From assembly GCA_002421985.1 (NCBI GenBank), contig DISF01000032.1, positions 1 to 13,026 of the forward strand: 13,026 nt of DNA, in the 5' to 3' direction. Below, piece by piece: positions 1-6,720 of this stretch (its first letter is position 1; every line of letters begins with the position of its first letter). A model generated the notes under the pieces. That model saw only the letters and a list, made by a program, of their open reading frames with translations, was not told the DNA's origin and did not search any database. This DNA comes from Roseovarius sp. UBA6217. GTDB taxonomy: Bacteria > Pseudomonadota > Alphaproteobacteria > Rhodobacterales > Rhodobacteraceae. Both the position numbers and the translations under genes were made by a program.

Positions 1-203
<203 letters not shown>

Positions 204-222
204 CTACCCCTGAGGGTTCGAC

Positions 223-251
223 GAGGGAGGTCGGGTGGTCCGGCCTTCCTC
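223..251 (+). terminator. Hairpin between tuf and rpsJ (terminator or attenuator-like)
   Basis: A 12-bp stem (223-234 with 240-251, two G-U pairs) closes a 5-base loop at 235-239. It starts 20 bases after the tuf stop and ends 33 bases before the rpsJ start. No T-run follows, so it does not look like a classical strong intrinsic terminator. It may be a partial terminator, an mRNA 3'-end stabiliser for tuf, or part of the S10 leader. The stem is seen in the sequence; its role is inferred. Confidence 0.6.
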
Positions 252-284
252 CTATCAACTCCAAAGCCGCGAAAGGCTCAATCA

Positions 285-593
285 ATGCAAGGCCAGACCA
301 TTCGCATCCGGCTCAAGGCGTTCGATTACCGCGTGCTGGATGCCAGCACGGCGGAAATCGTGAACACCGCCAAGCGAACCGGCGCGCACGTGCGCGGACC
401 GATCCCGCTGCCGAACAAGATCGAGAAATACACCGTTCTGCGTGGTCCCCACGTGAACAAGAAATCCCGCGACCAGTTCGAGATCCGCACCCACAAGCGG
501 CTTCTCGATATCGTCGATCCCACCCCGCAGACCGTGGACGCGCTCATGAAGCTCGACCTTGCTGCCGGTGTGGATGTGCAGATTTCGGTTTGA
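285..593 (+). CDS. rpsJ: 30S ribosomal protein S10 (NusE)
   Basis: Codes for S10, 102 residues, the normal length for the family. S10 sits in the head of the 30S subunit and, as NusE, also takes part in antitermination complexes with NusB. The N-terminus QTIRIRLKAFDYRVLD, the loop GPIPLPNKIEKYTV and the strand RDQFEIRTHKRLLDI are family hallmarks. The ATG at 285 follows a GAAAGG ribosome-binding sequence (271-276). It is the first gene of the S10 operon, 81 bases after tuf. Its stop at 591-593 overlaps the GAGGAGGG ribosome-binding site of rplC, so the two are tightly linked. Confidence 0.98.
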   Translation: MQGQTIRIRLKAFDYRVLDASTAEIVNTAKRTGAHVRGPIPLPNKIEKYTVLRGPHVNKKSRDQFEIRTHKRLLDIVDPTPQTVDALMKLDLAAGVDVQISV

Positions 594-606
594 GGAGGGC
601 ACGGTG

Positions 607-1449
607 ATGTTGCGCTCTGGTGTGATCGCGAAAAAGGTCGGGATGACCCGGCTGTTCATGGAAGACGGCAAGCAGGTTCCTGTGACCGTTCTTCAACTCG
701 ACAAGCTTCAGGTGGTGGCGCAGCGCACCCCTGAGAAGCACGGCTATTCGGCCGTTCAACTGGGTGCCGGCACGGCCAAGGCCAAGCGCACGAGCCAGGC
801 CATGCGCGGGCATTTCGCCGCCGCCAAGGTCGAGCCCAAGCGCCGCGTCGCGGAATTCCGCGTGGCCCCCGAGAACCTGATCGCCGTCGGTGAGGAAATC
901 ACCGCCGACCATTACTTCGCGGGTCAGTTCGTCGACGTGTCGGGCGTCTCCATCGGCAAGGGCTTTGCAGGGGCGATGAAGCGGCACAATTTCGGCGGTC
1001 TGCGGGCCAGCCACGGTGTCTCGGTCAGCCACCGTAGCCACGGCTCTACCGGTCAGTGTCAGGATCCGGGCCGCGTGTTCAAGGGCAAGAAGATGGCCGG
1101 CCATATGGGCGCCGCGCGCGTCACCACGCAGAACCTGCAAGTGGTGCGCACCGATGCCGAACGGGGCCTTATCATGATCAAGGGGGCCGTTCCCGGCTCC
1201 AAGGGCGGCTGGGTTACGATCAAGGATGCGGTGAAAAAGCCGTTCCCCGAGAACGCCATTCTGCCCGCTGCGTTGAAATCGGCAGCTGTTGAGGCGGCAC
1301 GCGCCGCCGAAGAAGCAGCCGCCGCCGCGGCAGCCGAGGCCGAAGCCGAGGCCAAGCGTCTCGCCGAGGAGCAGGCCGCCACTGAGGCGCAAGCGCTCAA
1401 GCAGGCCGAGGCTCAAATCGAGGCCGAGAAGAAGGAAGGCGAGGAATGA
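607..1449 (+). CDS. rplC: 50S ribosomal protein L3 with long Ala/Glu-rich C-terminal tail
   Basis: Codes for L3, 280 residues, which binds 23S rRNA near the peptidyl transferase centre and nucleates 50S assembly. The ATG at 607 is preferred over an in-frame ATG at 559 because GAGGAGGG lies at 592-599 and the protein then begins MLRSGVIAKKVGMTR like other L3 proteins. Residues 1-212 are the full L3 fold; the loop GQCQDPGRVFKGKKMAGHMG places Gln150 where E. coli L3 has its methylated glutamine. Residues from about 213 to 280 form an extension rich in Ala, Glu, Lys and Gln, probably helical or coiled coil; E. coli L3 is only about 209 residues. The stop overlaps the rplD start (ATGA). Function is certain; the tail's role is unknown. 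Confidence 0.97.
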   Translation: MLRSGVIAKKVGMTRLFMEDGKQVPVTVLQLDKLQVVAQRTPEKHGYSAVQLGAGTAKAKRTSQAMRGHFAAAKVEPKRRVAEFRVAPENLIAVGEEITADHYFAGQFVDVSGVSIGKGFAGAMKRHNFGGLRASHGVSVSHRSHGSTGQCQDPGRVFKGKKMAGHMGAARVTTQNLQVVRTDAERGLIMIKGAVPGSKGGWVTIKDAVKKPFPENAILPAALKSAAVEAARAAEEAAAAAAAEAEAEAKRLAEEQAATEAQALKQAEAQIEAEKKEGEE

Positions 1450-2063
1450 AACTCGACGTGATCAAACTGGACGGCGGCACGGCCGGCTCGGTCGATCTGG
1501 GCGAAGACATCTTCGGCCTGGAACCGCGTGCGGACATCCTGCACCGCGTGGTCCGCTGGCAGCGCAACAAGCGCATGGCCGGCACGCACAAGGTCAAGAC
1601 ACGGTCGGAAACCAGCTATTCGACCAAGAAGATCTATCGCCAGAAGGGCACCGGTGGCGCTCGCCACGGTGACCGCAACGCGCCGATCTTCCGCAAGGGT
1701 GGCATCTACAAGGGCCCGACGCCGCGCAGCCATGCGCATGACCTGCCCAAGAAGGTGCGCGCGCTTGGCCTCAAGCACGCGCTCTCGGCCAAGGCCCGCG
1801 CCGGTGAGCTTGTGGTGATCGAGGATGCGTCGAGCGACGGCAAGACGAAGACGCTCGCGCGCCAGATCAAGGATCTGGGCTGGAAGCGCACGCTCATCAT
1901 CGACGGCGCGCAGGTCAACGCCGAATTCGCCCGCGCGGCGGCCAATATCGAGGGTCTCGATGTGCTGCCGTCGATGGGTGCCAATGTCTATGACATCCTC
2001 CGCCGTGACACGCTCGTGCTCACCAGGGCGGCTGTCGAAGCTCTGGAGGCTCGTCTGAAATGA
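1446..2063 (+). CDS. rplD: 50S ribosomal protein L4
   Basis: Codes for L4 (uL4), 205 residues, a normal length. L4 binds 23S rRNA and sends a basic loop into the peptide exit tunnel. That loop is visible at about residues 42-90, including RSETSYSTKKIYRQKGTGGAR and PIFRKGG. In E. coli L4 also represses its own operon through the S10 leader; nothing in this window proves that mechanism here. The start overlaps the rplC stop by four bases, and the gene ends in an overlap with rplW, so translation is probably coupled in both directions. Confidence 0.98.
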   Translation: MKLDVIKLDGGTAGSVDLGEDIFGLEPRADILHRVVRWQRNKRMAGTHKVKTRSETSYSTKKIYRQKGTGGARHGDRNAPIFRKGGIYKGPTPRSHAHDLPKKVRALGLKHALSAKARAGELVVIEDASSDGKTKTLARQIKDLGWKRTLIIDGAQVNAEFARAAANIEGLDVLPSMGANVYDILRRDTLVLTRAAVEALEARLK

Positions 2064-2356
2064 GCGCGAAACCCGAATATTACGATGTGATCCGCAAGCC
2101 GGTCATCACCGAGAAGGCAACGATGGCCTCGGAAAACGGCGCGGTCGTTTTCGAGGTCGCCATCGGTGCCAACAAGCCCCAGATCAAGGAGGCCGTAGAG
2201 GCGCTCTTCGGGGTCAAGGTGAAGGCGGTGAACACGACCATCACCAAGGGCAAGGAAAAGCGGTTCCGCGGCGTCAAGGGCGCCCGCAAGGACGTCAAGA
2301 AAGCCTATGTGATGCTCGAAGAGGGCAACACCATTGACGTGACCACGGGTCTCTAA
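2060..2356 (+). CDS. rplW: 50S ribosomal protein L23
   Basis: Codes for L23, 98 residues, which lies at the tunnel exit and is the docking site for trigger factor and the signal recognition particle. The family signature is clear: YYDVIRKPVITEKATMAS at the N-terminus, PQIKEAVEALFGVKVKAVNT in the middle, and GARKDVKKAYVMLEEG near the end. The ATG overlaps the rplD stop by four bases; GGAGG at 2045-2049 is the ribosome-binding site. The gene ends with tandem stops TAATAA (2354-2359), and a terminator-like hairpin follows within about 20 bases, which is unusual in the middle of an S10 operon. Confidence 0.98.
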   Translation: MSAKPEYYDVIRKPVITEKATMASENGAVVFEVAIGANKPQIKEAVEALFGVKVKAVNTTITKGKEKRFRGVKGARKDVKKAYVMLEEGNTIDVTTGL

Positions 2357-2372
2357 TAAGAGGCTTCATCTG

Positions 2373-2407
2373 CGCCGCCCCGGTCATTGCCGGGGCTGCG
2401 TGTTTTT
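2373..2407 (+). terminator. Terminator-like hairpin with T-run inside the S10 operon
   Basis: A 7-bp GC-only stem (2377-2383 with 2390-2396) closes a 6-base loop. It extends by three further pairs (2373-2375 with 2398-2400) past one mismatch, and five T residues follow at 2403-2407. This is the architecture of an intrinsic terminator or attenuator, placed between rplW and rplB. It could lower or regulate expression of the downstream half of the operon. The structure is seen directly; termination strength is inferred. Confidence 0.65.
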
Positions 2408-2539
2408 CGGGGAATGGCGGGCATATGCGCGACACCCCGCGAGCCGGGCACCTTCGGGGGCCTATAACAGCGGTGGGCCTTACACCCACCCGATATAGCG
2501 GGCCCAAGGGCGCGCATTTGCAAACGGAAGACAGAAAGC
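2408..2539 (+). promoter_or_regulatory. Non-coding leader before rplB, with possible second hairpin
   Basis: No convincing coding frame occupies the gap between the terminator-like hairpin and rplB. A second 6-bp stem (2472-2477 with 2485-2490, 7-base loop) lies about 50 bases before the rplB start. GGGCC at 2475-2479 could pair instead with GGCCC at 2501-2505, so alternative structures are possible. TATAAC at 2463-2468 might be a -10 element, but I cannot find a good -35 partner. A separate promoter or RNA-based control of the rplB half is plausible but not shown. Confidence 0.35.
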
Positions 2540-3382
2540 ATGGCACTCAAGTCGTATAAGCCGACGACGCCGGGCCAGCGCGGGCTGGTGCTGATCGACC
2601 GTTCGGAGCTTTGGAAAGGTCGTCCTGTCAAATCCCTCACCGAGGGCCTGACAAAACATGGCGGCCGGAACAACACCGGACGAATCACGATGCGTCGCAA
2701 GGGCGGCGGGGCGAAACGCCTTTACCGGATCGTTGATTTCAAGCGCACCAAGTTCGATATCGCGGCCACCGTCGAGCGGATCGAGTATGACCCGAACCGG
2801 ACCGCGTTCATCGCGCTCATCAAGTATGAAGACGGCGAGCAGGCCTATATTCTTGCGCCGCAGCGCCTCGCCATCGGGGACAAGGTGATTGCAAGCGCCA
2901 AGGCCGATATCAAGCCCGGCAACGCGATGCCGTTCTCGGGGATGCCCATTGGCACGATCGTGCACAATATCGAGCTGAAGCCGGGCAAGGGCGGGCAGAT
3001 CGCGCGCGCCGCCGGGGCCTATGCGCAATTCGTGGGCCGCGATGGCGGTTATGCGCAAATTCGGCTCAGCTCGGGCGAGCTTCGCCTCGTGCGTCAGGAA
3101 TGCATGGCCACCGTCGGTGCCGTCAGCAACCCCGACAACTCAAACCAGAATTACGGCAAGGCGGGCCGGATGCGGCACAAGGGCATTCGCCCAAGTGTGC
3201 GCGGCGTCGTCATGAACCCGATCGACCACCCCCATGGCGGTGGCGAGGGTCGCACCTCGGGTGGCCGCCACCCGGTCACGCCCTGGGGCAAACCCACCAA
3301 GGGCGCGCGCACCCGCAACAAGAACAAGGCGTCGCAGAAGCTCATCCTGCGCTCGCGTCACGCCAAGAAGAAGGGCCGTTAA
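2540..3382 (+). CDS. rplB: 50S ribosomal protein L2
   Basis: Codes for L2, 280 residues, close to the usual 270-280. L2 is a core 23S rRNA-binding protein needed for subunit association and peptidyl transferase activity. The N-terminus MALKSYKPTTPGQRG, the OB-fold region with NIELKPGKGGQIARAAG, and the C-terminal MNPIDHPHGGGEGRTSGGRH are all present. The functionally important histidine is in the DHPHGGG loop, at His230 or His232. The ATG at 2540 has only a weak ribosome-binding sequence (GGAAG at 2526-2530). It opens the second, tightly packed half of the operon, three bases before rpsS. Confidence 0.98.
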   Translation: MALKSYKPTTPGQRGLVLIDRSELWKGRPVKSLTEGLTKHGGRNNTGRITMRRKGGGAKRLYRIVDFKRTKFDIAATVERIEYDPNRTAFIALIKYEDGEQAYILAPQRLAIGDKVIASAKADIKPGNAMPFSGMPIGTIVHNIELKPGKGGQIARAAGAYAQFVGRDGGYAQIRLSSGELRLVRQECMATVGAVSNPDNSNQNYGKAGRMRHKGIRPSVRGVVMNPIDHPHGGGEGRTSGGRHPVTPWGKPTKGARTRNKNKASQKLILRSRHAKKKGR

Positions 3383-3385
3383 CAC

Positions 3386-3664
3386 ATGAGCCGCTCTGTA
3401 TGGAAAGGCCCCTTCGTCGATGCCTATGTCCTGAAAAAGGCCGAGGCAGCACGCGAATCGGGGCGCAATGACGTCATCAAGATCTGGTCGCGCCGCTCGA
3501 CCATTCTGCCGCAATTCGTTGGTCTCACCTTTGGTGTGTATAACGGGCGCAAGCACGTTCCCGTCAACGTCTCCGAGGACATGATTGGCCAGAAGTTCGG
3601 GGAATACTCCCCCACCCGCACCTATTACGGGCACGCGGCGGACAAGAAAGCGAAGAGGAAATAA
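3386..3664 (+). CDS. rpsS: 30S ribosomal protein S19
   Basis: Codes for S19, 92 residues, the family's normal size. S19 is in the 30S head next to S13 and helps form the decoding A site and intersubunit bridges. The sequence runs through SRSVWKGPFVDAYVLKKAE, IKIWSRRSTILPQFVGLTF, YNGRKHVPV and the ending GEYSPTRTYYGHAADKKAK, which is textbook S19. The start is three bases after the rplB stop, using the purine-rich end of rplB as ribosome-binding site. rplV starts three bases after the stop. Confidence 0.98.
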   Translation: MSRSVWKGPFVDAYVLKKAEAARESGRNDVIKIWSRRSTILPQFVGLTFGVYNGRKHVPVNVSEDMIGQKFGEYSPTRTYYGHAADKKAKRK

Positions 3665-3667
3665 GCC

Positions 3668-4048
3668 ATGGGCAAGGATAAGAATCCCCGCCGCGTGGCG
3701 GATAACGAGGCGATGGCCAAGCTGCGCATGTTGCGCACCAGCCCGCAAAAGCTCAACCTCGTCGCCGCGATGATCCGCGGCAAGAAAGTCGAGAAGGCAT
3801 TGACCGATCTCACCTTTTCCAACAAGCGGATTGCGCAGGATGTCAAGAAATGCCTGCAATCGGCGATTGCCAACGCCGAGAACAATCACGGGCTTGACGT
3901 GGACGAGCTGATCGTCGCCGAGGCCTGGGTCGGCAAGAACCTTGTGCTCAAGCGGGGGCGCCCGCGCGCCCGCGGTCGCTTTGGCGCGCTGCGCAAGCCG
4001 TTTTCGGAACTCACGATCAAGCTGCGTGAAATCGAGGAGCAAGCCTGA
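3668..4048 (+). CDS. rplV: 50S ribosomal protein L22
   Basis: Codes for L22, 126 residues, slightly longer than the 110 of E. coli because of a short N-terminal extension (GKDKNPRRVADNEA). L22 lines the exit tunnel with a basic beta-hairpin, seen here as LKRGRPRARGRFGALRKP. The core RTSPQKLNLVAAMIRGKKVE and the segment CLQSAIANAENNHGLDVDEL are typical. AGAGG at 3654-3658 is the ribosome-binding site. The stop shares one base with the rpsC start (TGATG), implying translational coupling. Mutations in the hairpin are known to affect macrolide sensitivity; none can be judged here. Confidence 0.98.
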   Translation: MGKDKNPRRVADNEAMAKLRMLRTSPQKLNLVAAMIRGKKVEKALTDLTFSNKRIAQDVKKCLQSAIANAENNHGLDVDELIVAEAWVGKNLVLKRGRPRARGRFGALRKPFSELTIKLREIEEQA

Positions 4049-4755
4049 TGGGTAACAAAGTCAATCCGATCGGTATGCGCCTTCAGGTCAACCGCACCTG
4101 GGACAGCCGCTGGTATGCCGACACCAAGGATTACGGTGATCTCCTTCTCGAGGATCTCAAGATCCGCGATTTCATCAAGCAGGAGTGCAAGCAGGCCGGC
4201 GTGAGCCGCGTGATCATCGAGCGTCCGCACAAGAAGTGCCGCGTCACGATCCACACCGCGCGCCCCGGCGTCATCATCGGCAAGAAGGGCGCGGATATCG
4301 AGACGCTGCGCCGCAAGATCGCCAGGATGACCGCGAGCGAGCTTCACCTCAACATCGTCGAGGTGCGCAAGCCCGAGCTTGATGCAGCCCTTGTGGGCGA
4401 GAGCATCGCGCAACAGCTCGAGCGCCGGGTGTCGTTCCGCCGCGCCATGAAGCGCGCGGTGCAAAACGCCATGCGCATGGGGGCTCTTGGCATCCGGGTG
4501 AACGTCGCGGGCCGCCTTGGCGGGGCCGAGATCGCGCGGACCGAATGGTATCGCGAGGGTCGGGTGCCGCTGCACACGCTGCGCGCCGATATCGACTACG
4601 CCAATGTCGAAGCCACGACCGCTTACGGGATCATCGGCATCAAGGTGTGGATTTTCAAGGGCGAGATCATGGAGCACGATCCCGGTGCGCGTGATCGCAA
4701 GGCCCAGGAACTGCAGGATGGCCCGGCCCCCCGTGGTGCCGGCGGCCGTCGCTGA
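4048..4755 (+). CDS. rpsC: 30S ribosomal protein S3
   Basis: Codes for S3, 235 residues, the normal length. S3 lies at the mRNA entry side of the 30S subunit. The N-terminus MGNKVNPIGMRLQVNRTWDS, a type II KH domain with the GKKG loop at residues 78-81, and the C-terminal domain with RRAMKRAVQNAM and GRLGGAEIARTEWYREGRVP are all present. The tail is rich in Gly, Pro and Arg. The start overlaps the rplV stop, and GAGGAG at 4034-4039 serves as ribosome-binding site. rplP follows after 13 bases. Confidence 0.98.
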   Translation: MGNKVNPIGMRLQVNRTWDSRWYADTKDYGDLLLEDLKIRDFIKQECKQAGVSRVIIERPHKKCRVTIHTARPGVIIGKKGADIETLRRKIARMTASELHLNIVEVRKPELDAALVGESIAQQLERRVSFRRAMKRAVQNAMRMGALGIRVNVAGRLGGAEIARTEWYREGRVPLHTLRADIDYANVEATTAYGIIGIKVWIFKGEIMEHDPGARDRKAQELQDGPAPRGAGGRR

Positions 4756-4768
4756 GGAGGAATGACAG

Positions 4769-5182
4769 ATGCTTCAACCTAAGCGCACGAAATTCCGCAA
4801 GCAGTTCAAGGGCCGCATCAAGGGCGAGGCCAAGGGCGGCTCTGATCTGAACTTTGGCAGCTTTGGCCTCAAGGCGACCGAACCGGAGCGCGTCACCGCG
4901 CGCCAGATCGAGGCCGCGCGCCGCGCCATGACCCGGCACATGAAACGCCAGGGCCGCGTCTGGATCCGCATCTTCCCGGATGTGCCCGTTTCGGCCAAGC
5001 CGATCGAGGTTCGCATGGGCAAGGGCAAGGGCTCGGTGGATCGTTGGGTCTGCAAGGTCAAGCCCGGTCGCGTGATGTTCGAGATCGACGGCGTGGGTGA
5101 GGCGGTTGCCGTCGAGGCGCTGCGCCTTGCCGCGATGAAACTGCCGATCAAGACCCGTGTGGTGGTTCGCGAAGACTGGTGA
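4769..5182 (+). CDS. rplP: 50S ribosomal protein L16
   Basis: Codes for L16, 137 residues, the family's usual length. L16 sits at the base of the central protuberance near the A site and is added late in 50S assembly. The N-terminus MLQPKRTKFRKQFKGRIKG, the segment GRVWIRIFPD, and VRMGKGKGSVDRWVCKVKPG at about 81-100 are diagnostic. In E. coli the arginine of that loop is hydroxylated; the equivalent here is Arg82. GAGGAGG at 4754-4760 overlaps the rpsC stop. An intrinsic terminator follows at 5214-5247, and rpmC and rpsQ, the usual next genes, are absent. Confidence 0.98.
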   Translation: MLQPKRTKFRKQFKGRIKGEAKGGSDLNFGSFGLKATEPERVTARQIEAARRAMTRHMKRQGRVWIRIFPDVPVSAKPIEVRMGKGKGSVDRWVCKVKPGRVMFEIDGVGEAVAVEALRLAAMKLPIKTRVVVREDW

Positions 5183-5213
5183 TTGTCGGGGTGACCCCAA
5201 CCCTGCGGATTGG

Positions 5214-5247
5214 CCCCGTGCGAGCAATCGCGCGGGGTTTCTCGTTT
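5214..5247 (+). terminator. Strong intrinsic terminator after rplP
   Basis: A 10-bp GC-rich stem (5214-5223 with 5228-5237, one G-U pair) closes a GCAA tetraloop, and a T-rich tract follows (5238-5247). It starts 31 bases after the rplP stop and should end the transcript there. It also lies just beyond the stop of the minus-strand gene at 5274. The structure is a classic Rho-independent terminator. Confidence 0.85.
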
Positions 5248-5273
5248 TACAATGCCGCGCGCCCCATGCAGGC

Positions 5274-6005
5274 TCAGCCGCCAAGGATGGCATCCACCGC
5301 GCGCGCATAGCTGTCATGGCCCATCACCGCGCGATTTCCGGCGATCCCGTGATAATAGCTTTGCCCCGACGGGGTGGGCAGCCCGGCCCAGACCTTGGCG
5401 AGGTTGAGCCGGAAGTCCGCGCGCGTCATCTCGCCCCGGTGCACGGCCCCGAAGCCCGCATCCTCCAGCAGCATATCGGCAAGGCGGTCCTGCACCGCCG
5501 GGCTGAACCGCGTGCCGGGATCAAGCCCCGCGCGCGCCACCAGCCGCCGTAGCGTGGCGGGGATGATCTGGTAGCGCCCGATGGCATGGTGCTGCCCCGG
5601 CGTGGCGTCGATCCACTCGAAGATATCGCCCAGCGTCATCCGCGTCGGGCGGTGCGGCGGAGGGCGGCGCGCGCCGCCCTGCACCGCGTCATAGCCCGCA
5701 GGCCCCGCCTCTGCCCGCGCGATCAGATCGCGCAGGCGTGCCCGCACCGGCTCGCCGGCTGCGATCCCGTCGAGCGCCCCCCGATCCGGCAGCGCGGCAA
5801 ACAGATCGCGCGCCTGCCTGTCCGCGAACAGGCCACCGCGCGGAGCAGCATTCAGCGCCACGAGTGGCGCGGCGGCGAGCCGGAGCATGGGGGGGGGATT
5901 GCCCCCCGTCCAGGCAAGCCCTGGCTCTGCCAGACCGGGCGCAGCGGTCGCGCAGAGCAGCCCCGCCGCCCCCAGAACCCGAATCACGATATGCCACACA
6001 GTCAT
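5274..6005 (-). CDS. Putative exported lysozyme-fold peptidoglycan hydrolase
   Basis: A 243-residue protein with a probable signal peptide: a hydrophobic stretch at residues 4-22 and a likely cleavage after GLA (residue 26). Residues about 85-160 resemble the GH104/phage lambda R-type muramidase fold: a helix ending IARAEAG, with Glu99 as possible catalytic acid, then AIGRYQIIPATLRRLV at 141-156, similar to the GRYQFLPSTW region of such enzymes. A periplasmic role in cleaving peptidoglycan is inferred. The start is uncertain: ATG codons at 6005 and 6011 both lack a good ribosome-binding site, and an upstream TTG would add positive charge to the signal. The frame stays open far upstream, but that part is antisense to the next gene. 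It is transcribed toward the rplP terminator. Confidence 0.6.
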   Translation of the reverse strand: MTVWHIVIRVLGAAGLLCATAAPGLAEPGLAWTGGNPPPMLRLAAAPLVALNAAPRGGLFADRQARDLFAALPDRGALDGIAAGEPVRARLRDLIARAEAGPAGYDAVQGGARRPPPHRPTRMTLGDIFEWIDATPGQHHAIGRYQIIPATLRRLVARAGLDPGTRFSPAVQDRLADMLLEDAGFGAVHRGEMTRADFRLNLAKVWAGLPTPSGQSYYHGIAGNRAVMGHDSYARAVDAILGG

Positions 6006-6080
6006 GCACATGGCCCGAGACTGCCGCAAAACCGTTGAGAAACCCTTGCGCCTCGCCCGGAGTGCGATAAGAGGCAGGGC

Positions 6081-6704
6081 ATGGCCAATATCCGCTCCCT
6101 CTTCGTGACCCGCCTCTACCGCGCGCGCCTTGGCGAGTACGGCCCCGCCATCGACGCCGAAGAGCTTGAGGCATCGTGCTATTCCATCGCCGAGGATGAC
6201 GAGGCGGGCCAAGCCTGGTGCGAGGCCGAGGGCTATCCCGGCTATACCTCCTACGCCTCGCTCACCGATCTGCCCTGGCGGTTTCCTATCTTCGCCGATC
6301 TGGTCCGCGCGCTGGATGCGCATGTCGCGGCTTTCGCGGAGGATCTGGAATTCGATCTTGGCGACCAGTCGCTGCGGCTTGAGGATATCTGGATCAACAT
6401 CCTGCCCGAGGGGGCGATGCATTCCAGCCATATCCATCCCCATTCGGTGATTTCCGGCACCACCTATGTGGCCATGCCCGAGGGCGCTTCGGCGCTCAAG
6501 CTCGAAGACCCGCGCTCGGCCCGGATGATGGCCGCGCCGCCGCGCCTGAAGGGTGCGCGCGAGGAGATGCGCGGCTTTGTCTATGTCAAGCCGCAGGTCG
6601 GCGATGTGCTCTTGTGGGAATCGTGGCTGCGCCACGAGGTGCCCATGAACATGTCCGAGGATGATCGCATCAGCGTGAGCTTCAACTACGCCTGGGGCGA
6701 TTGA
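6081..6704 (+). CDS. TIGR02466-type putative 2OG-Fe(II) oxygenase
   Basis: A 207-residue protein of the TIGR02466 / 2OG-Fe(II) oxygenase type, found in many marine alphaproteobacteria; no substrate is known to me. The N-terminus IRSLFVTRLYRARL is typical. Metal-binding candidates are the histidine cluster at 114-121 (HSSHIHPHS) and His185 in WLRHEVPMN; Arg196 in RISVSFNY could bind the 2-oxoglutarate carboxylate. Such a double-stranded beta-helix enzyme would be cytoplasmic; no signal or membrane segment is seen. The ATG at 6081 follows GAGG (6071-6074). The next gene starts 16 bases after its stop, so the two are probably cotranscribed. It diverges from the hydrolase gene across a 75-base gap. 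Confidence 0.75.
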   Translation: MANIRSLFVTRLYRARLGEYGPAIDAEELEASCYSIAEDDEAGQAWCEAEGYPGYTSYASLTDLPWRFPIFADLVRALDAHVAAFAEDLEFDLGDQSLRLEDIWINILPEGAMHSSHIHPHSVISGTTYVAMPEGASALKLEDPRSARMMAAPPRLKGAREEMRGFVYVKPQVGDVLLWESWLRHEVPMNMSEDDRISVSFNYAWGD

Positions 6705-6720
6705 GGGGCAGGAGACGGCC

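Noticed and set aside
559..606. L3 start at the upstream ATG inside rpsJ
   Set aside because: It overlaps S10 coding sequence; a strong ribosome-binding site lies at 592-599 before the ATG at 607, which gives a standard L3 N-terminus.
6081..6704. Idea that the 2OG oxygenase is a ribosomal hydroxylase acting on L16
   Set aside because: Known L16 arginine hydroxylases are JmjC-type proteins; this one is a different subfamily, in a separate transcription unit, and proximity alone is too weak.
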